Source of the DNA: Fidelibacterota bacterium | Lineage (GTDB): Bacteria; Fidelibacterota; UBA8477; JABMPR01 | Assembly: GCA_018650795.1 (NCBI GenBank) | Contig: JABIFG010000082.1 | Location: forward strand, 1 to 64,000 | Length of the DNA: 64,000 nt | Direction: 5' to 3' | Part shown: piece by piece, positions 8,508 through 17,761 of the stretch | Layout of the letters: each line of letters begins with the position of its first letter | Position numbering within the stretch: position 1 is the stretch's first letter | Notes under the pieces: model-generated | Told to the model about the DNA's origin: nothing | Database searches by the model: none | The model's input: the letters and a program-made list of their open reading frames with translations, nothing else | Translations under genes and position numbers: made by a program

Positions 8508-9458
8508 ATGGTAAGTTCAGAAGAAAAGGGATTCATCAGCATAGATCCTGATCAGAATCCACTCAAGGAAGTTCACAATCTCTTGCTTGGTGGAGTTAGT
8601 CCAAGACCCATTGCTCTGGTATCCACTATTTCTGAAGATGGCAATGACAACCTCGCACCTTTTTCATTCTTTAATGCCTTTGGGGCGAATCCTCCCTATG
8701 TCGCTTTCTCACCCGCATATAGTGGGAAAGATGGTTCAGCCAAAGACACCTTGCTAAATCTGGAGAAAGTACCGGAATGTGTGGTCCATGCAGTTCCCTT
8801 CGACCTATTGGATCAAGTGCTACTCTCATCAACAGCCTATAAACCAGAGCAGAGCGAGTTTATCAAAGCAGGTCTTGAGACACTTGATTCAGAGGTTGTC
8901 AAACCGAAGCGCGTTAAAAATTCACCCTTCCACATGGAATGTCAGGTCGAGCAGATTATTCCTCTGGGAGGCACAAATGGCTCTGGTAATCTGGTGCTAT
9001 GCAGAGTTGTGAGATTTCATGTCGCTGAAGCTGTGATGCAGGAAGGGAGAATCAACCCAGAGTTACTTGATCTCATCGGTCGAAATGGTTTCAATTATTA
9101 TACACGTGCATCGGGTACAGCCCTGTTTGAAGTTGATAAACCCACAGGACAGGGGCTTGGTATTGATCAATTACCTGCCCACATCAGGGATTCTGAAATT
9201 TTATCAGGAAATGATCTAGGGAAGTTGGGCCAATTAGAAACGATGCCTGATGAACAAGGGGTAAAGGAATTCATAGGCAATTTGAAAACAAGTGGGGTTG
9301 AGTTGAAGTATCATAATCTGTTTTTGCATGGATTGGATAGCGTAAACTCAAACCCAATACAGGCTAGGAAGGATATGGAGATCGCAGCGAAGGTGGCTCT
9401 TTCCGCAAACGATCCTGAGTTTGCCATCCATGCCTTATTATTTCTTGCTGATTTATAG
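8508..9458 (+). CDS. Flavin reductase-like (FMN-binding split barrel) protein
   Basis: The N-terminal ~200 residues match the flavoredoxin/flavin-reductase domain family: GGVSPRPIALVSTIS near residue 25-40, LAPFSFFNAFGANPPYVAFSP after it, and a later GRINPELLDLIGRNG. The remaining ~110 residues are helical and unassigned. The family binds FMN and has oxidoreductase or esterase-like members; the role here is unknown. It is the last gene of the aromatic operon, 14-20 bp after the FAH-family gene, and ends just before a strong hairpin. The ATG at 8502 sits one base after GAGGGG, which is too close, so the ATG at 8508 with 7-nt spacing is preferred. Confidence 0.8.
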   Translation: MVSSEEKGFISIDPDQNPLKEVHNLLLGGVSPRPIALVSTISEDGNDNLAPFSFFNAFGANPPYVAFSPAYSGKDGSAKDTLLNLEKVPECVVHAVPFDLLDQVLLSSTAYKPEQSEFIKAGLETLDSEVVKPKRVKNSPFHMECQVEQIIPLGGTNGSGNLVLCRVVRFHVAEAVMQEGRINPELLDLIGRNGFNYYTRASGTALFEVDKPTGQGLGIDQLPAHIRDSEILSGNDLGKLGQLETMPDEQGVKEFIGNLKTSGVELKYHNLFLHGLDSVNSNPIQARKDMEIAAKVALSANDPEFAIHALLFLADL

Positions 9459-9484
9459 CAAAACCAAAGCTGCAAATCGCTGAC

Positions 9485-9520
9485 AATAAAAACAGGCAGA
9501 TTATTCTGCCTGTTTTTATT
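9485..9520. terminator. Strong bidirectional rho-independent terminator
   Basis: A perfect 16-bp stem (arms 9485-9500 and 9505-9520) closes on a TTAT loop. The arms begin and end with A- and T-rich runs (AAAAACAGGCAGA / TCTGCCTGTTTTT), so it can act on both strands. It separates the aromatic operon from the convergent small gene. Confidence 0.9.
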
Positions 9521-9521
9521 G

Positions 9522-9761
9522 CTATGATCTTCTCTTGGCTTCCATGCGTGCGTCATTCAGAAAGTGGATGTGTTTCCGAATATAGCGCATGAAATAGATG
9601 GCTTTATCTTCAGCGAGGAAGGTGGCATTGCCAACTTCAGCTCGGTCTCCTACTGGAACTGGGAATTCGAAGCCACTCTCTGTGATGTACCACAAACTCC
9701 CTCGGCTATAAAAACTTATTCTTACTTTCTGTCCTCCTTTTACCATGTCTTTCAGGTTCAT
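9522..9761 (-). CDS. Small conserved hypothetical protein
   Basis: A 79-residue soluble protein with no signal peptide. It has a beta-rich first half (VRISFYSRGSLWYITESGFEFPVPV), then a short helical part, FLAEDKAIYFMRYIRKHI, and a basic tail. The pattern resembles short, widely found hypothetical proteins that combine a WY-containing sheet with the ATFLAEDKA-type segment. I know of no function. AGGAAAGGGG lies 7 nt before the ATG at 9761, and the strong terminator abuts its stop, both of which support a real gene. Confidence 0.7.
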   Translation of the reverse strand: MNLKDMVKGGQKVRISFYSRGSLWYITESGFEFPVPVGDRAEVGNATFLAEDKAIYFMRYIRKHIHFLNDARMEAKRRS

Positions 9762-9803
9762 TGTTAACCCCTTTCCTGGTTATTTGGTTGTGATTCCTGA
9801 ATC

Positions 9804-9837
9804 AAAAAAACCCCACTATCTGTTAGGATCAGCGGGG
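9804..9837 (-). terminator. Rho-independent terminator on the minus strand
   Basis: Read on the minus strand, a GCCCCGCT / AGTGGGG stem (9811-9837) is followed by seven T residues (9804-9810). It lies about 200 bp after the receptor gene stop at 10035 and upstream of the small gene at 9522-9761. A second weaker hairpin (9910-9931) lies between. Confidence 0.75.
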
Positions 9838-10034
9838 CTTTAAATACCTCAATTGGTATGTGTCAATGAATAGGTCTACCTATGGCATTCTCCACATACA
9901 TATGCTGATCCATGGGCTTGTGCGCCCACGGAATCCTGAAATAAAGCCTTAATATTTATATTTCTCATCATCGCGGCAGGATACTAAATGCGGCTCATAC
10001 TCATACCAAATACTTTCTACTGTGCTGGAGTAAC

Positions 10035-12503
10035 CTAAAAATCATCACCTTCAGCACTCTCATCGCCATTCATTCCGTCACCATTCCCATTTCTGTCTCT
10101 TGATCGGTAATTGTTGAAAATGTATTTAATAGATGCTGAAAAGATCGGCGCCACTCTATCAGAGGCTTGATAACGATACCAGCCGTCTCCACTGCTGGTA
10201 AACTCATGGTCACCAGTATCCAGGATATCGCGGACATTGAGTGAAGCACTTAGCTTATTCTCAATGATATTCAATCGAGCACCGGCATTCAGGAAGAACA
10301 TGGCTTCTCTTTCGCCCTGAGCGGTAACGGATGCACTATTGTACATGGCATTCATCTGCAACTTGATCATGCTGTTGATGGTAAAATTGTTGTTGAAGCG
10401 CACGCTATAATTGTCGCTTTCAATATTCTGCTTAAAGCTGGCGGGTTGATCATTGATTTCGTAATGATAGATGTTACCCATGAGATTAAAATCCCACCAT
10501 TCAAATGGCATGAGACGTAAGGATAGTTCACTTCCTATTGAAAGTGAATTCCCCACATTGTCAAAAGTATGCAAAATGACGTTCTCTGAATACACACTTT
10601 GAACCCTCTCCACCAAGTTGGTTGTCTCACGAGCATATACCTCAGTCGAGATCATGTTTTTGCCAAAATATTTCATGTATCCAACTTCGAAGGCATTGAT
10701 GTGTTGGGGCTGGAGATCAGGATTACCCATGCGGACATTATAAGCATTTGTCCAGGTTTCAAATGGTTCCAGATAATATCCATGGATACGACGGATTCGT
10801 TTTGAATAGCTGGTCATGAATTTTTGTGTGGGTGTGATATTATAGGATAGGTGAAGGGTCGGGAAATAGTCCCAACGATCAATCTTAAATTCTATACTAT
10901 CAATAACGCTAATGTTTCTGAATGTATATTCAGCACGGAAACCGCCTTGCACACCAAGTTTACCAATGTTTGTAGACAAAACACTAAATAGAGATTGAAT
11001 ATTTCTCTGATACTCCGTATCATAATTATAGGTATCAACTGTCACATAATTTGTAGTGGTTGTATCCCATTCTTGAAGACCACTTTCATCTGCTGAATTT
11101 CCAGAACGAATTTGATAGCCAGCTTCCAACTTGCCGTCATTGGCAATGGGTTGTTCATATTTAATTTCCAGACGCCCTCGCGTTGTGGGACCTTCTTCTG
11201 TGGTGATTTTTCCACTGATCTGGTTCCCGTCAGGATCAAACTGCTCAGTGGTACTCTCTTCATCAGATTTTCGAATACTGTAACTCCCATCAATGGCGAG
11301 GCGGTGAGTGGGGCCACTGAATTGATGCTCATAGTTGGCACCAAGTGTATAATAGACACCCCCGCGCTCAGATATGGCTTCTGAAGTGGATATTATTGGA
11401 ACCATAAAATAGTTCGTATACTCAGAGAATGAATTCTCGCCTGATCTGCTAAACCCTCTAGACCCATAGGAAAGTTTGATGCCTAAAATGTCCTTATCAG
11501 AAAGGTTGAAGTCTATTCCTGTACGAAGTCGATAGCCACCATGCTGAAAACGATTATCGCCCAGCTGGCCCACAGAAAAAAGTGTATCTCCAATGGTTGT
11601 CTGGCTAAGACTGGTATCCTGACCTTCATAAATACGGGTATGGTATGCTGCACTGAGGTAGGCAGTGTATTTATGGTTGCGATAACTGACCAGAAAATCG
11701 CCACCTCGTTGACCCAGCATGCCTGCATTCAAATTGGCAATACCGCTGACACCCTCAAGCTTACTTTTTTTTGTGATGATATTGATTATGCCGGAGACAC
11801 CGTCGGGATCATAAGCTGCGGAAGGGTTTGTGATGATCTCAATATTATCAATGGTGCTGGCAGGAATGGTCTGGAGGGCTTCATTTCCATCCAGAATGGA
11901 AGGACGATTATCAATAAGCACGGTAAAGTTACTGCTACCTCTCAACTCCACATTTCCTTCAATATCTACTTGAACAGAAGGGACGTTTTCAAGCACTTCA
12001 ACAGCGGTTCCTGAACTTGAAGTAATATCCTGCCCAACGTTGATCACTTTTTTATCTATCTTGTATTCCATGGTGGTTCGTTCTCGTTCAACCACTACGG
12101 ATTCACCCGACATGGTAGCCGGTACAATTGAGACTCGACCCAGCATGGCCATAGGTGTAGCCATGGTGATGGTGAGACTATCGATTCTCAATTCCTCATA
12201 ACCCATGAATTTGACAGTCACGAAATAGTGGCCCGGTTTGACGGGTGTAATGCGGAATCTACCCCTCTCATCAGTGATGGTACCTGTAATGGCTGCTTCA
12301 GTATCGCTATCATGCAGCATGACATTGGCGTACTGAATAGGATTTCCAGACACATCATCCAGAACTTTTCCTGCAATGCCTGAACTGGGTCTATTCCCAC
12401 CACTTCTGCGCTGGCCGTGTTGAGGTTGAGCAACAAGGATATTGGTTATTAGGGTTAGTAGTATCAGGGGGAGTGCATATTTTATGGATCGAAGAATGAA
12501 CAT
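10035..12503 (-). CDS. TonB-dependent receptor-like outer-membrane beta-barrel protein
   Basis: An 822-residue outer-membrane protein. Residues 1-25 form a signal peptide ending near VAQ. Residues about 38-125 form a carboxypeptidase-regulatory-like beta-sandwich (GKVLDDVSGNPIQYANVML). A plug domain follows (about 140-250: EVLENVPSVQVDIEGNVELR, then NPSAAYDPDGVSGIINI), and the rest is an alternating beta-barrel. This is the arrangement of Bacteroidota-style receptors without an obvious TonB box, similar to the OMP_b-brl_3 group. The substrate is not predictable and no SusD partner is adjacent. AAAGGAAA precedes the ATG at 12503. The tail is very acidic (DGMNGDESAEGDDF), unusual for a protein in which an aromatic last residue seats the barrel; it does end in Phe. 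Confidence 0.88.
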   Translation of the reverse strand: MFILRSIKYALPLILLTLITNILVAQPQHGQRRSGGNRPSSGIAGKVLDDVSGNPIQYANVMLHDSDTEAAITGTITDERGRFRITPVKPGHYFVTVKFMGYEELRIDSLTITMATPMAMLGRVSIVPATMSGESVVVERERTTMEYKIDKKVINVGQDITSSSGTAVEVLENVPSVQVDIEGNVELRGSSNFTVLIDNRPSILDGNEALQTIPASTIDNIEIITNPSAAYDPDGVSGIINIITKKSKLEGVSGIANLNAGMLGQRGGDFLVSYRNHKYTAYLSAAYHTRIYEGQDTSLSQTTIGDTLFSVGQLGDNRFQHGGYRLRTGIDFNLSDKDILGIKLSYGSRGFSRSGENSFSEYTNYFMVPIISTSEAISERGGVYYTLGANYEHQFSGPTHRLAIDGSYSIRKSDEESTTEQFDPDGNQISGKITTEEGPTTRGRLEIKYEQPIANDGKLEAGYQIRSGNSADESGLQEWDTTTTNYVTVDTYNYDTEYQRNIQSLFSVLSTNIGKLGVQGGFRAEYTFRNISVIDSIEFKIDRWDYFPTLHLSYNITPTQKFMTSYSKRIRRIHGYYLEPFETWTNAYNVRMGNPDLQPQHINAFEVGYMKYFGKNMISTEVYARETTNLVERVQSVYSENVILHTFDNVGNSLSIGSELSLRLMPFEWWDFNLMGNIYHYEINDQPASFKQNIESDNYSVRFNNNFTINSMIKLQMNAMYNSASVTAQGEREAMFFLNAGARLNIIENKLSASLNVRDILDTGDHEFTSSGDGWYRYQASDRVAPIFSASIKYIFNNYRSRDRNGNGDGMNGDESAEGDDF

Positions 12504-12624
12504 TTCCTTTTATCAAATCGAGACCCATATTTGGACAACGATTATTATTTCAATTGGTCGACAACATAACTGAGACACTACATAAGTAAAAAGGTTAAGA
12601 GGGGAATGGAAAAAAGATCGAGGA

Positions 12625-12744
12625 ATGGTCATCGTTCTCTTTATGGGTCCACTTCTGGTAAGTGGGATCATTCTACTTCGAAACCGAGTTGTTGAGGATG
12701 AATCCTGGCACACTTTTGTGGAGTACCAGTTCCCTAGCCTATAA
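12625..12744 (+). CDS. Possible 39-residue single-TM small protein
   Basis: From ATG 12625 the frame reads a hydrophobic segment (VIVLFMGPLLVSGIILL), then a charged, aromatic tail ending in QFPSL. Its TAA lies 10 bp before the start of the next gene, with the ribosome site of that gene in between. AGGA abuts the ATG directly, so initiation would be inefficient. The balance of one membrane segment and a soluble tail is protein-like, but chance cannot be excluded at this length. Confidence 0.35.
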   Translation: MVIVLFMGPLLVSGIILLRNRVVEDESWHTFVEYQFPSL

Positions 12745-12754
12745 AGGAAGTAAA

Positions 12755-13201
12755 ATGAAACTCAGATCAAAATTGATAGCAGTACTTACTCTAAGTCTTT
12801 GTTCTCAAGTTCTGGGACAAGGGGACACAGTAAACCTGGATCAATTCATCGGTGATTGGTATGGAGAGGGACACTTCTATAATGTCAACTTGAGTGCTGA
12901 GCTTGGGATCCTTCGATTTACGCTACGAGTCACTGCTGATATGAAAATCAGCGGTTCTGTGGGAAATGCTGAATTTGTAGATACTGAAATTGAGGTCGAT
13001 GAATGGAACGATGGCTACATGATCAAAGGGACTGTAACAGGGAAGATATTTCCGAATAATGAGTTTCATAAAAAACGCATTACCGTACTCCTAAAAGACG
13101 TTCACGATGATGTCATAGTTGGCGATTTCCATCTCGCTAGTAATTTCATCTTTGATTTTAGTATGCGACCGGGAGAGATAACGCTAAGAAAAAATCCTTA
13201 G
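12755..13201 (+). CDS. Small secreted hypothetical protein
   Basis: A 148-residue protein with a clear signal peptide (MKLRSKLIAVLTLSLCSQVLGQ). The mature part is beta-rich and acidic (DTVNLDQFIGDWYGEGHFY, then regular alternating strands), which suggests a lipocalin-like or other small beta-barrel fold in the periplasm; this fold call is only an impression. AAAGGAAG before ATG 12755 fixes the start, although the frame is open further upstream to 12662. It is convergent with the SGNH protein gene, with 33 bp between stops and no evident terminator. Confidence 0.7.
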   Translation: MKLRSKLIAVLTLSLCSQVLGQGDTVNLDQFIGDWYGEGHFYNVNLSAELGILRFTLRVTADMKISGSVGNAEFVDTEIEVDEWNDGYMIKGTVTGKIFPNNEFHKKRITVLLKDVHDDVIVGDFHLASNFIFDFSMRPGEITLRKNP

Positions 13202-13234
13202 CATTGATCTAATAAGAGAAGGGTCGTCGAGTAA

Positions 13235-15064
13235 TTAATTCACTAGCCTGTTCAGCAACTCTTGAGCTTTGACAAAATCTGGGCTGTCGTTTAACAATTC
13301 AGTTAATACAGAGGCTGCTTCCGAAGGTTTCTGAACCTCGAGCAAAAATCGTGCATAAGTAAACCGAACATTCGCAGCTTGTACCCGTGTCAATTCTGGA
13401 GCTTTAATGGCAAGCTCTATATAAGTCATTGCCTCTTCTATATTGCCTGTCATTCTGTGTGATATTGCTAGATTGAAATAAATCATCCCTCTTGAGGTGG
13501 TTATCTCGACCGCTTTCTCACAAGTCTGTTTTACCAGCTCCCATAAACGAGCCTGCTTTGCACATTCAACTAATTTTGAGTAATACTCTGTTTTCCCAGG
13601 AAACATCTCAATAATAGCCTGATATTCCAAACAAGCATTATTCAAATCACCCAGGTCCAAGTAATAGTCTGCCATATCGCTATGGGCTTTACTCCAGACA
13701 TGGTGATCGAAAAGATATTCCTTGGCTAGTTGGACAGTCATATCATTGTAAAGGGGGGCATAGTTAGTGTAATCAACGCTACGATTGCCAAAGGGCCAGC
13801 GCTGCATAAGTTTGAATATATGTACTGCACCGATTTCCCAGTCAAGGTCGGTAACCAATATGGGTAGCATAGTCGTATCCTGAATGGAAGTCATGGGTAG
13901 TAAATCAGTTCTATCAATAGCCTTACGAAATTCCCTTGCCATAAGATGGTAACCAATAGGGTTGGGATGGAGATGATCGCTAAATAATTCATTGCCGGGT
14001 ATACTCGAATTGGAGGCACGCCTGAAGGCAGATTTCATATCCACAATTGGATGAGCAAATCGGCCGGCTTTTACCTGCAGAATCTCGTTGAGATAGTCAT
14101 TCCCACGAAAGGGGACCTGATCATTATTTTTTGCACGGGTAAGGGAAATGTGGGCAGTTGTAGTATCACCCTGTCGAAATTCGCGGAGACCTTTGAGATA
14201 TAGCTTGTTTGCTTTGGTTGATGTTCGCTGAGGGTTGGACGTCATGTCCAGAGGTATTTGATCCTTGATATTACTAACCAGATTACTCAGGACGACGGGT
14301 ACACCGGCTGACTTACAAGCATTCAAAATAACATCCAGGTTGGCTGAAAAATTTTCTCGTGTCTTAATCCTGAGAACGGAATTGGATTCGATGAATTTAT
14401 CATCAATCACCTTCTCCATAAGGGTTGGATTAGCACCAGCAGAAAGAGGATCTGAAAAGCCACGAATTATTGAACTGATCATTTGTACAACCCGAAATTT
14501 TTGCATTTTTAAAATGAGTCGAACAATTCTCCCATCATGGCCAAGAGATATGGTCGATCCGGTACCATAAGCCCCATAAAACTCATTGTGCCCCATATAC
14601 AAAAGGATCAAGTCAGGTTGCTGCTTAAGAATATCAGGGATCCAATCCACTATAGTAAAACTGTTGATCGCAGACAGTCCCATATTGATCACCTCAAAAT
14701 CTCGACCTGGGTAATCTGCTTTTAATAGGAGAGCAAGCTGTTGAGAGAATGGAACTGTCATTTCATAGGGGAAGCCTGCGGTTGTAGAACCACCTAGACA
14801 GAATATGCGAATGGTTTCGGTACGTTTTTCGGAGCTAAACTTCTGTGGATACAGGTTGGGAACTGGCATTATGGCTTTGTCAAAATAGCGTTCACCCACT
14901 TGAGAATTGATCTGAGTATAGGATGTATCGCCCTCTGTAACGTTGTAAAAAAGTGGAGGTTGAGGATACGCATCCACAATCCAGAGAGAGAGTTCGACGA
15001 GAGCCAAGAGTGCAAAGGGAATGAACACTGGCAGCAGGTTTAAGATGATAGTCTTACTTTTCAT
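13235..15064 (-). CDS. Membrane-anchored SGNH/GDSL-type hydrolase with TPR repeats
   Basis: A probable envelope protein. From the ATG at 15064 it has one N-terminal membrane segment (about residues 8-32), then an SGNH hydrolase domain. Block I is FCLGGSTTAGFPYE (nucleophile Ser), the Asn/Gly blocks are in INMGLSAINSFTIVD and LLYMGHNEFYGAYG, and the catalytic His block is HLHPNPIGYHLMARE. A TPR-like helical C-terminus follows from about residue 440. The family removes or transfers acyl groups on polysaccharide or lipid substrates; the target here is unknown. The frame extends 20 codons further to a TTG at 15124 with another hydrophobic stretch. Neither start has a good ribosome site, so the N-terminus is uncertain. 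Confidence 0.82.
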   Translation of the reverse strand: MKSKTIILNLLPVFIPFALLALVELSLWIVDAYPQPPLFYNVTEGDTSYTQINSQVGERYFDKAIMPVPNLYPQKFSSEKRTETIRIFCLGGSTTAGFPYEMTVPFSQQLALLLKADYPGRDFEVINMGLSAINSFTIVDWIPDILKQQPDLILLYMGHNEFYGAYGTGSTISLGHDGRIVRLILKMQKFRVVQMISSIIRGFSDPLSAGANPTLMEKVIDDKFIESNSVLRIKTRENFSANLDVILNACKSAGVPVVLSNLVSNIKDQIPLDMTSNPQRTSTKANKLYLKGLREFRQGDTTTAHISLTRAKNNDQVPFRGNDYLNEILQVKAGRFAHPIVDMKSAFRRASNSSIPGNELFSDHLHPNPIGYHLMAREFRKAIDRTDLLPMTSIQDTTMLPILVTDLDWEIGAVHIFKLMQRWPFGNRSVDYTNYAPLYNDMTVQLAKEYLFDHHVWSKAHSDMADYYLDLGDLNNACLEYQAIIEMFPGKTEYYSKLVECAKQARLWELVKQTCEKAVEITTSRGMIYFNLAISHRMTGNIEEAMTYIELAIKAPELTRVQAANVRFTYARFLLEVQKPSEAASVLTELLNDSPDFVKAQELLNRLVN

Positions 15065-15180
15065 GACAAAGCCAATAGGGTTGAATATAAGAAAAAAGAT
15101 GGAAGCTGTGATAATTGAGATCAAAATTAACTTAAGTATTCTAGTGTAGTGGGAGGTTTGGATGTATGCGAATAGGAGAA

Positions 15181-15235
15181 TGAACGATTATCAGTAAATT
15201 GTATAATAATCGTAAAATAAATGTTGAATCGTTCA
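15181..15235. promoter_or_regulatory. Inverted repeat ahead of a TetR gene, candidate operator
   Basis: TGAACGATT (15181-15189) and AATCGTTCA (15227-15235) are perfect 9-bp inverted copies. Further partial half-sites (AATCGTAA, GTTCAT, AGAACGG) follow before the TetR start at 15293. Autoregulation by the TetR protein through these sites is a reasonable inference. Confidence 0.45.
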
Positions 15236-15292
15236 AAATATTGTTCATATTCCATACGGTTCTAAAATAAAAGAACGGAAAGCGTACATTTT

Positions 15293-15916
15293 ATGCCACA
15301 TCGAATACTGTCAGAAGTCAAACTACCAGACTTTCAAGAACGACCAAAAAAGGAGGGAGACATCCTCCGCACTGCGGAAGACCTGTTTATGCAGTTTGGT
15401 TATGATAAGGTAACCGTTGAAGAGATCTGCAGGGAAGCAGGCGTTTCAAAAGTTACCTTCTATAAATATTTCAAGAACAAACTTGAAGTTCTCAAGGACT
15501 ATATGACGGTTCGGCTTGAATTAGGGATGGAAGTCTTCACTAGAATCCGTACAGCTGATGCCAGCCTTCCCAAGAAGATGAAGGCATTGATAGCAATGAA
15601 GGAATCGGCAATCAGTCATTTCACGCCCGTCTTTTACAAAAGCCTGCTCAATGGGGATGAACAGGTTCAGGGCTTTATGCATGAGTGGGGGGCAATTAGC
15701 CTGAGCTCAATGCGTGACTTCCTGGAAGACGGACAGAAAAGCGGTGAAATTCATCCCGATTATTCTATAGATTTTTTACTCCATGTCTGGAATTCACTGG
15801 CAGAATCAGCTAGATCCGAGGATATGATGATAATGTTCAACGATGATTTGGTAAAACTTTCCAAAGACTTCTTGAATTTCCTCTGTTACGGGACTACGGG
15901 ACCACCCCAGGAATAA
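15293..15916 (+). CDS. TetR family transcriptional regulator
   Basis: A 207-residue regulator. Residues about 17-70 form a TetR N-terminal helix-turn-helix (AEDLFMQFGYDKVTVEEI, then REAGVSKVTFYKYFKNK), and the rest is the ligand-binding helical domain, which has no recognised ligand. It is the first gene of the envelope operon: its stop is one base before the start of the barrel-like protein. That suggests it controls the operon, presumably by derepression on binding a membrane-active or lipid compound. The region upstream carries an inverted repeat that may be its operator. Confidence 0.9.
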   Translation: MPHRILSEVKLPDFQERPKKEGDILRTAEDLFMQFGYDKVTVEEICREAGVSKVTFYKYFKNKLEVLKDYMTVRLELGMEVFTRIRTADASLPKKMKALIAMKESAISHFTPVFYKSLLNGDEQVQGFMHEWGAISLSSMRDFLEDGQKSGEIHPDYSIDFLLHVWNSLAESARSEDMMIMFNDDLVKLSKDFLNFLCYGTTGPPQE

Positions 15917-15917
15917 T

Positions 15918-17030
15918 ATGCGTAAGCTTGCGATCATATCAGGATTGTTGATTCTCCATTTATCGGTGATGGCTGCACCATACCTCGGTGAGTTATCACT
16001 ATTCACCACTGCAGCTGGAGCAGAGGCTGATGATATTCAGGTGATTGCACGCTATCTTCCTGCTTATGAAACTCAGGGGGCATATTCAGAAACATGGGAC
16101 TACGATGTAGAAATGCGCTATCAAGTACAGTGGAATAGTTCCCTGGATACTGATGAAATATCAGCGTCATCTCTAGTAGTCGAACCCTATCGATTGGCTT
16201 TAAACCTGCAAAGTACCAATACCGAGCATATCATAGGACTACAAAAAATCAATTTTGGTCCTGCTCGTATTCTCAGATCGCTCATGTGGTTTGACTCAGT
16301 TAATCCAATGGATCCCCTCGAGTTGACTCCAGGGGTGACAGGCATCTCGACAACGCATTTCTATCCTTCAGGTAGATCTTCACAGGCCTGGCTTTTAACC
16401 CCGGGAGATCCAATTGGATGGGAAGCATTTGCTGATCAAAGCGGAACTTTTGAAACAGGGGGACGGATAACTTTGCCCAACAATCACGGCCAGTTGGGAG
16501 TAACCACTCATTGGCGTGTTGCAGACATATCAAGTTTATACCCTGATGACCCTGATCTATATGAGGGGCGTATCGGATTTGATGGATTCTGGGATATAGG
16601 AATTGGTCTCTGGATTGAATCTGTCTATAAGAATCAGCGACTGAGTGAGGACCCCTTTCTGGAGCAACTCCAAACCACCCTGGGGGCAGATTATACTATC
16701 TGGATTGGAAATGGGCTTTTGATTACCACTGAGCATATGATGATCAATATGTGGAATAGTCCGATCGTCGATGATAATGACATCATTCTCAGCACGGTGA
16801 TGGCAAACTACTCACCAACCATGTTCGATCAGCTCAGCTTGATGTTCTACCTGGATTGGGAAACCGAGACCCCGCTGGCATATCTAAGCTGGGGACAAAC
16901 CTATGACTCATTTCGTTTCACGTTGGGGGCGTTTTATACAGACGCAAGCACTACACAGGGCTCAGATGAGAGTCTTAATTCAAATTTTTCTGGAAAAGGA
17001 ATACAACTGATAGTGGCCTATAACCACTAG
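15918..17030 (+). CDS. Predicted outer-membrane barrel-like protein
   Basis: A 370-residue protein with a signal peptide (about residues 1-19) and a mature part of alternating polar and hydrophobic strands, rich in Trp and Tyr. The final strand (GIQLIVAYNH) is compatible with a barrel end, though it lacks a terminal Phe. I do not recognise a family. It starts two bases after the TetR stop and is followed after 25 bp by an ABC ATPase. It is therefore likely the outer-membrane or periplasmic component of the system encoded here, but this is inference from order only. Confidence 0.68.
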   Translation: MRKLAIISGLLILHLSVMAAPYLGELSLFTTAAGAEADDIQVIARYLPAYETQGAYSETWDYDVEMRYQVQWNSSLDTDEISASSLVVEPYRLALNLQSTNTEHIIGLQKINFGPARILRSLMWFDSVNPMDPLELTPGVTGISTTHFYPSGRSSQAWLLTPGDPIGWEAFADQSGTFETGGRITLPNNHGQLGVTTHWRVADISSLYPDDPDLYEGRIGFDGFWDIGIGLWIESVYKNQRLSEDPFLEQLQTTLGADYTIWIGNGLLITTEHMMINMWNSPIVDDNDIILSTVMANYSPTMFDQLSLMFYLDWETETPLAYLSWGQTYDSFRFTLGAFYTDASTTQGSDESLNSNFSGKGIQLIVAYNH

Positions 17031-17055
17031 ACTGGAAATTAAATAGGAGTCGAAA

Positions 17056-17748
17056 ATGACTGAAGCAAAACTTATCCACACCCATGATCTTGTGAAAGCC
17101 TATCCAGTGGCGGATCGTGAGTTTGTGGCACTTAAGAATGTGAATCTGGAGATCGAAAGAGGCGAATTTGCTGGGTTGGTGGGTCCCAGTGGTTCTGGGA
17201 AAACCACGCTCTTGAATGTCATTGGATCCCTGGACATACCAACTAGCGGTTCAGTAACTGTACTGGATTCCAAAATTGAGGTCCTCTCGCATAAACAGGC
17301 GGCTAATCTGAGGAATCTCCACATTGGATTTATCTTCCAAACCTACAACCTTTTGCCTGTCTATACCGTGGCTGAAAATGTTGAATTTCCCCTGCTCCTT
17401 CTGGGCAAATCATCAGATGAAAGAAGATCCATGGTGGAGGATGCACTTGAATGGGTGGGACTCACAGACAAGGCCGAAATGCGCCCAGCACAACTTTCAG
17501 GTGGTGAATCACAACGGGTTGCCATCGCCAGGGCCATGGTGAAAAAGCCGGCTCTGGTTCTGGCAGATGAACCCACGGCTAACCTGGATGCAAAGAACTC
17601 TCACCGCATTCTGGAAACCATGGAAAAACTCAATGCTGAACTGGACACAACGTTCCTCTTTGCCACCCACGATGAAAAGGTCATGCAGTATATGAAACGC
17701 ATCATTTCCCTGGAAGATGGAGAAGTGGTGAAAGACGAAACCAAATAA
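17056..17748 (+). CDS. ABC transporter ATPase, LolD/MacB type
   Basis: A 230-residue ATPase with all expected motifs: Walker A GPSGSGKT at residues 43-50, a Q-loop region [13 protein letters not shown], the signature [15 protein letters not shown], Walker [13 protein letters not shown], and the switch His in FATHDE. The family powers FtsX-like permeases that move lipoproteins, peptides or drugs away from the inner membrane without classical translocation. Two FtsX-type permease genes follow directly, so they form the transporter. GGAGTCG precedes the start. Confidence 0.95.
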   Translation: MTEAKLIHTHDLVKAYPVADREFVALKNVNLEIERGEFAGLVGPSGSGKTTLLNVIGSLDIPTSGSVTVLDSKIEVLSHKQAANLRNLHIGFIFQTYNLLPVYTVAENVEFPLLLLGKSSDERRSMVEDALEWVGLTDKAEMRPAQLSGGESQRVAIARAMVKKPALVLADEPTANLDAKNSHRILETMEKLNAELDTTFLFATHDEKVMQYMKRIISLEDGEVVKDETK

Positions 17749-17761
17749 AGGAGGACTTAAA

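Noticed and set aside
9311-9556. Minus-strand frame overlapping the end of the flavin-reductase-like gene and the terminator
   Set aside because: It runs across a strong terminator hairpin and out of the reading frame of the real small gene that begins at 9761.
11541-12014. Plus-strand frame of 157 codons inside the receptor gene
   Set aside because: It is antisense to a well-supported TonB-receptor-like gene with intact plug and carboxypeptidase-like domains; no ribosome site or family match.
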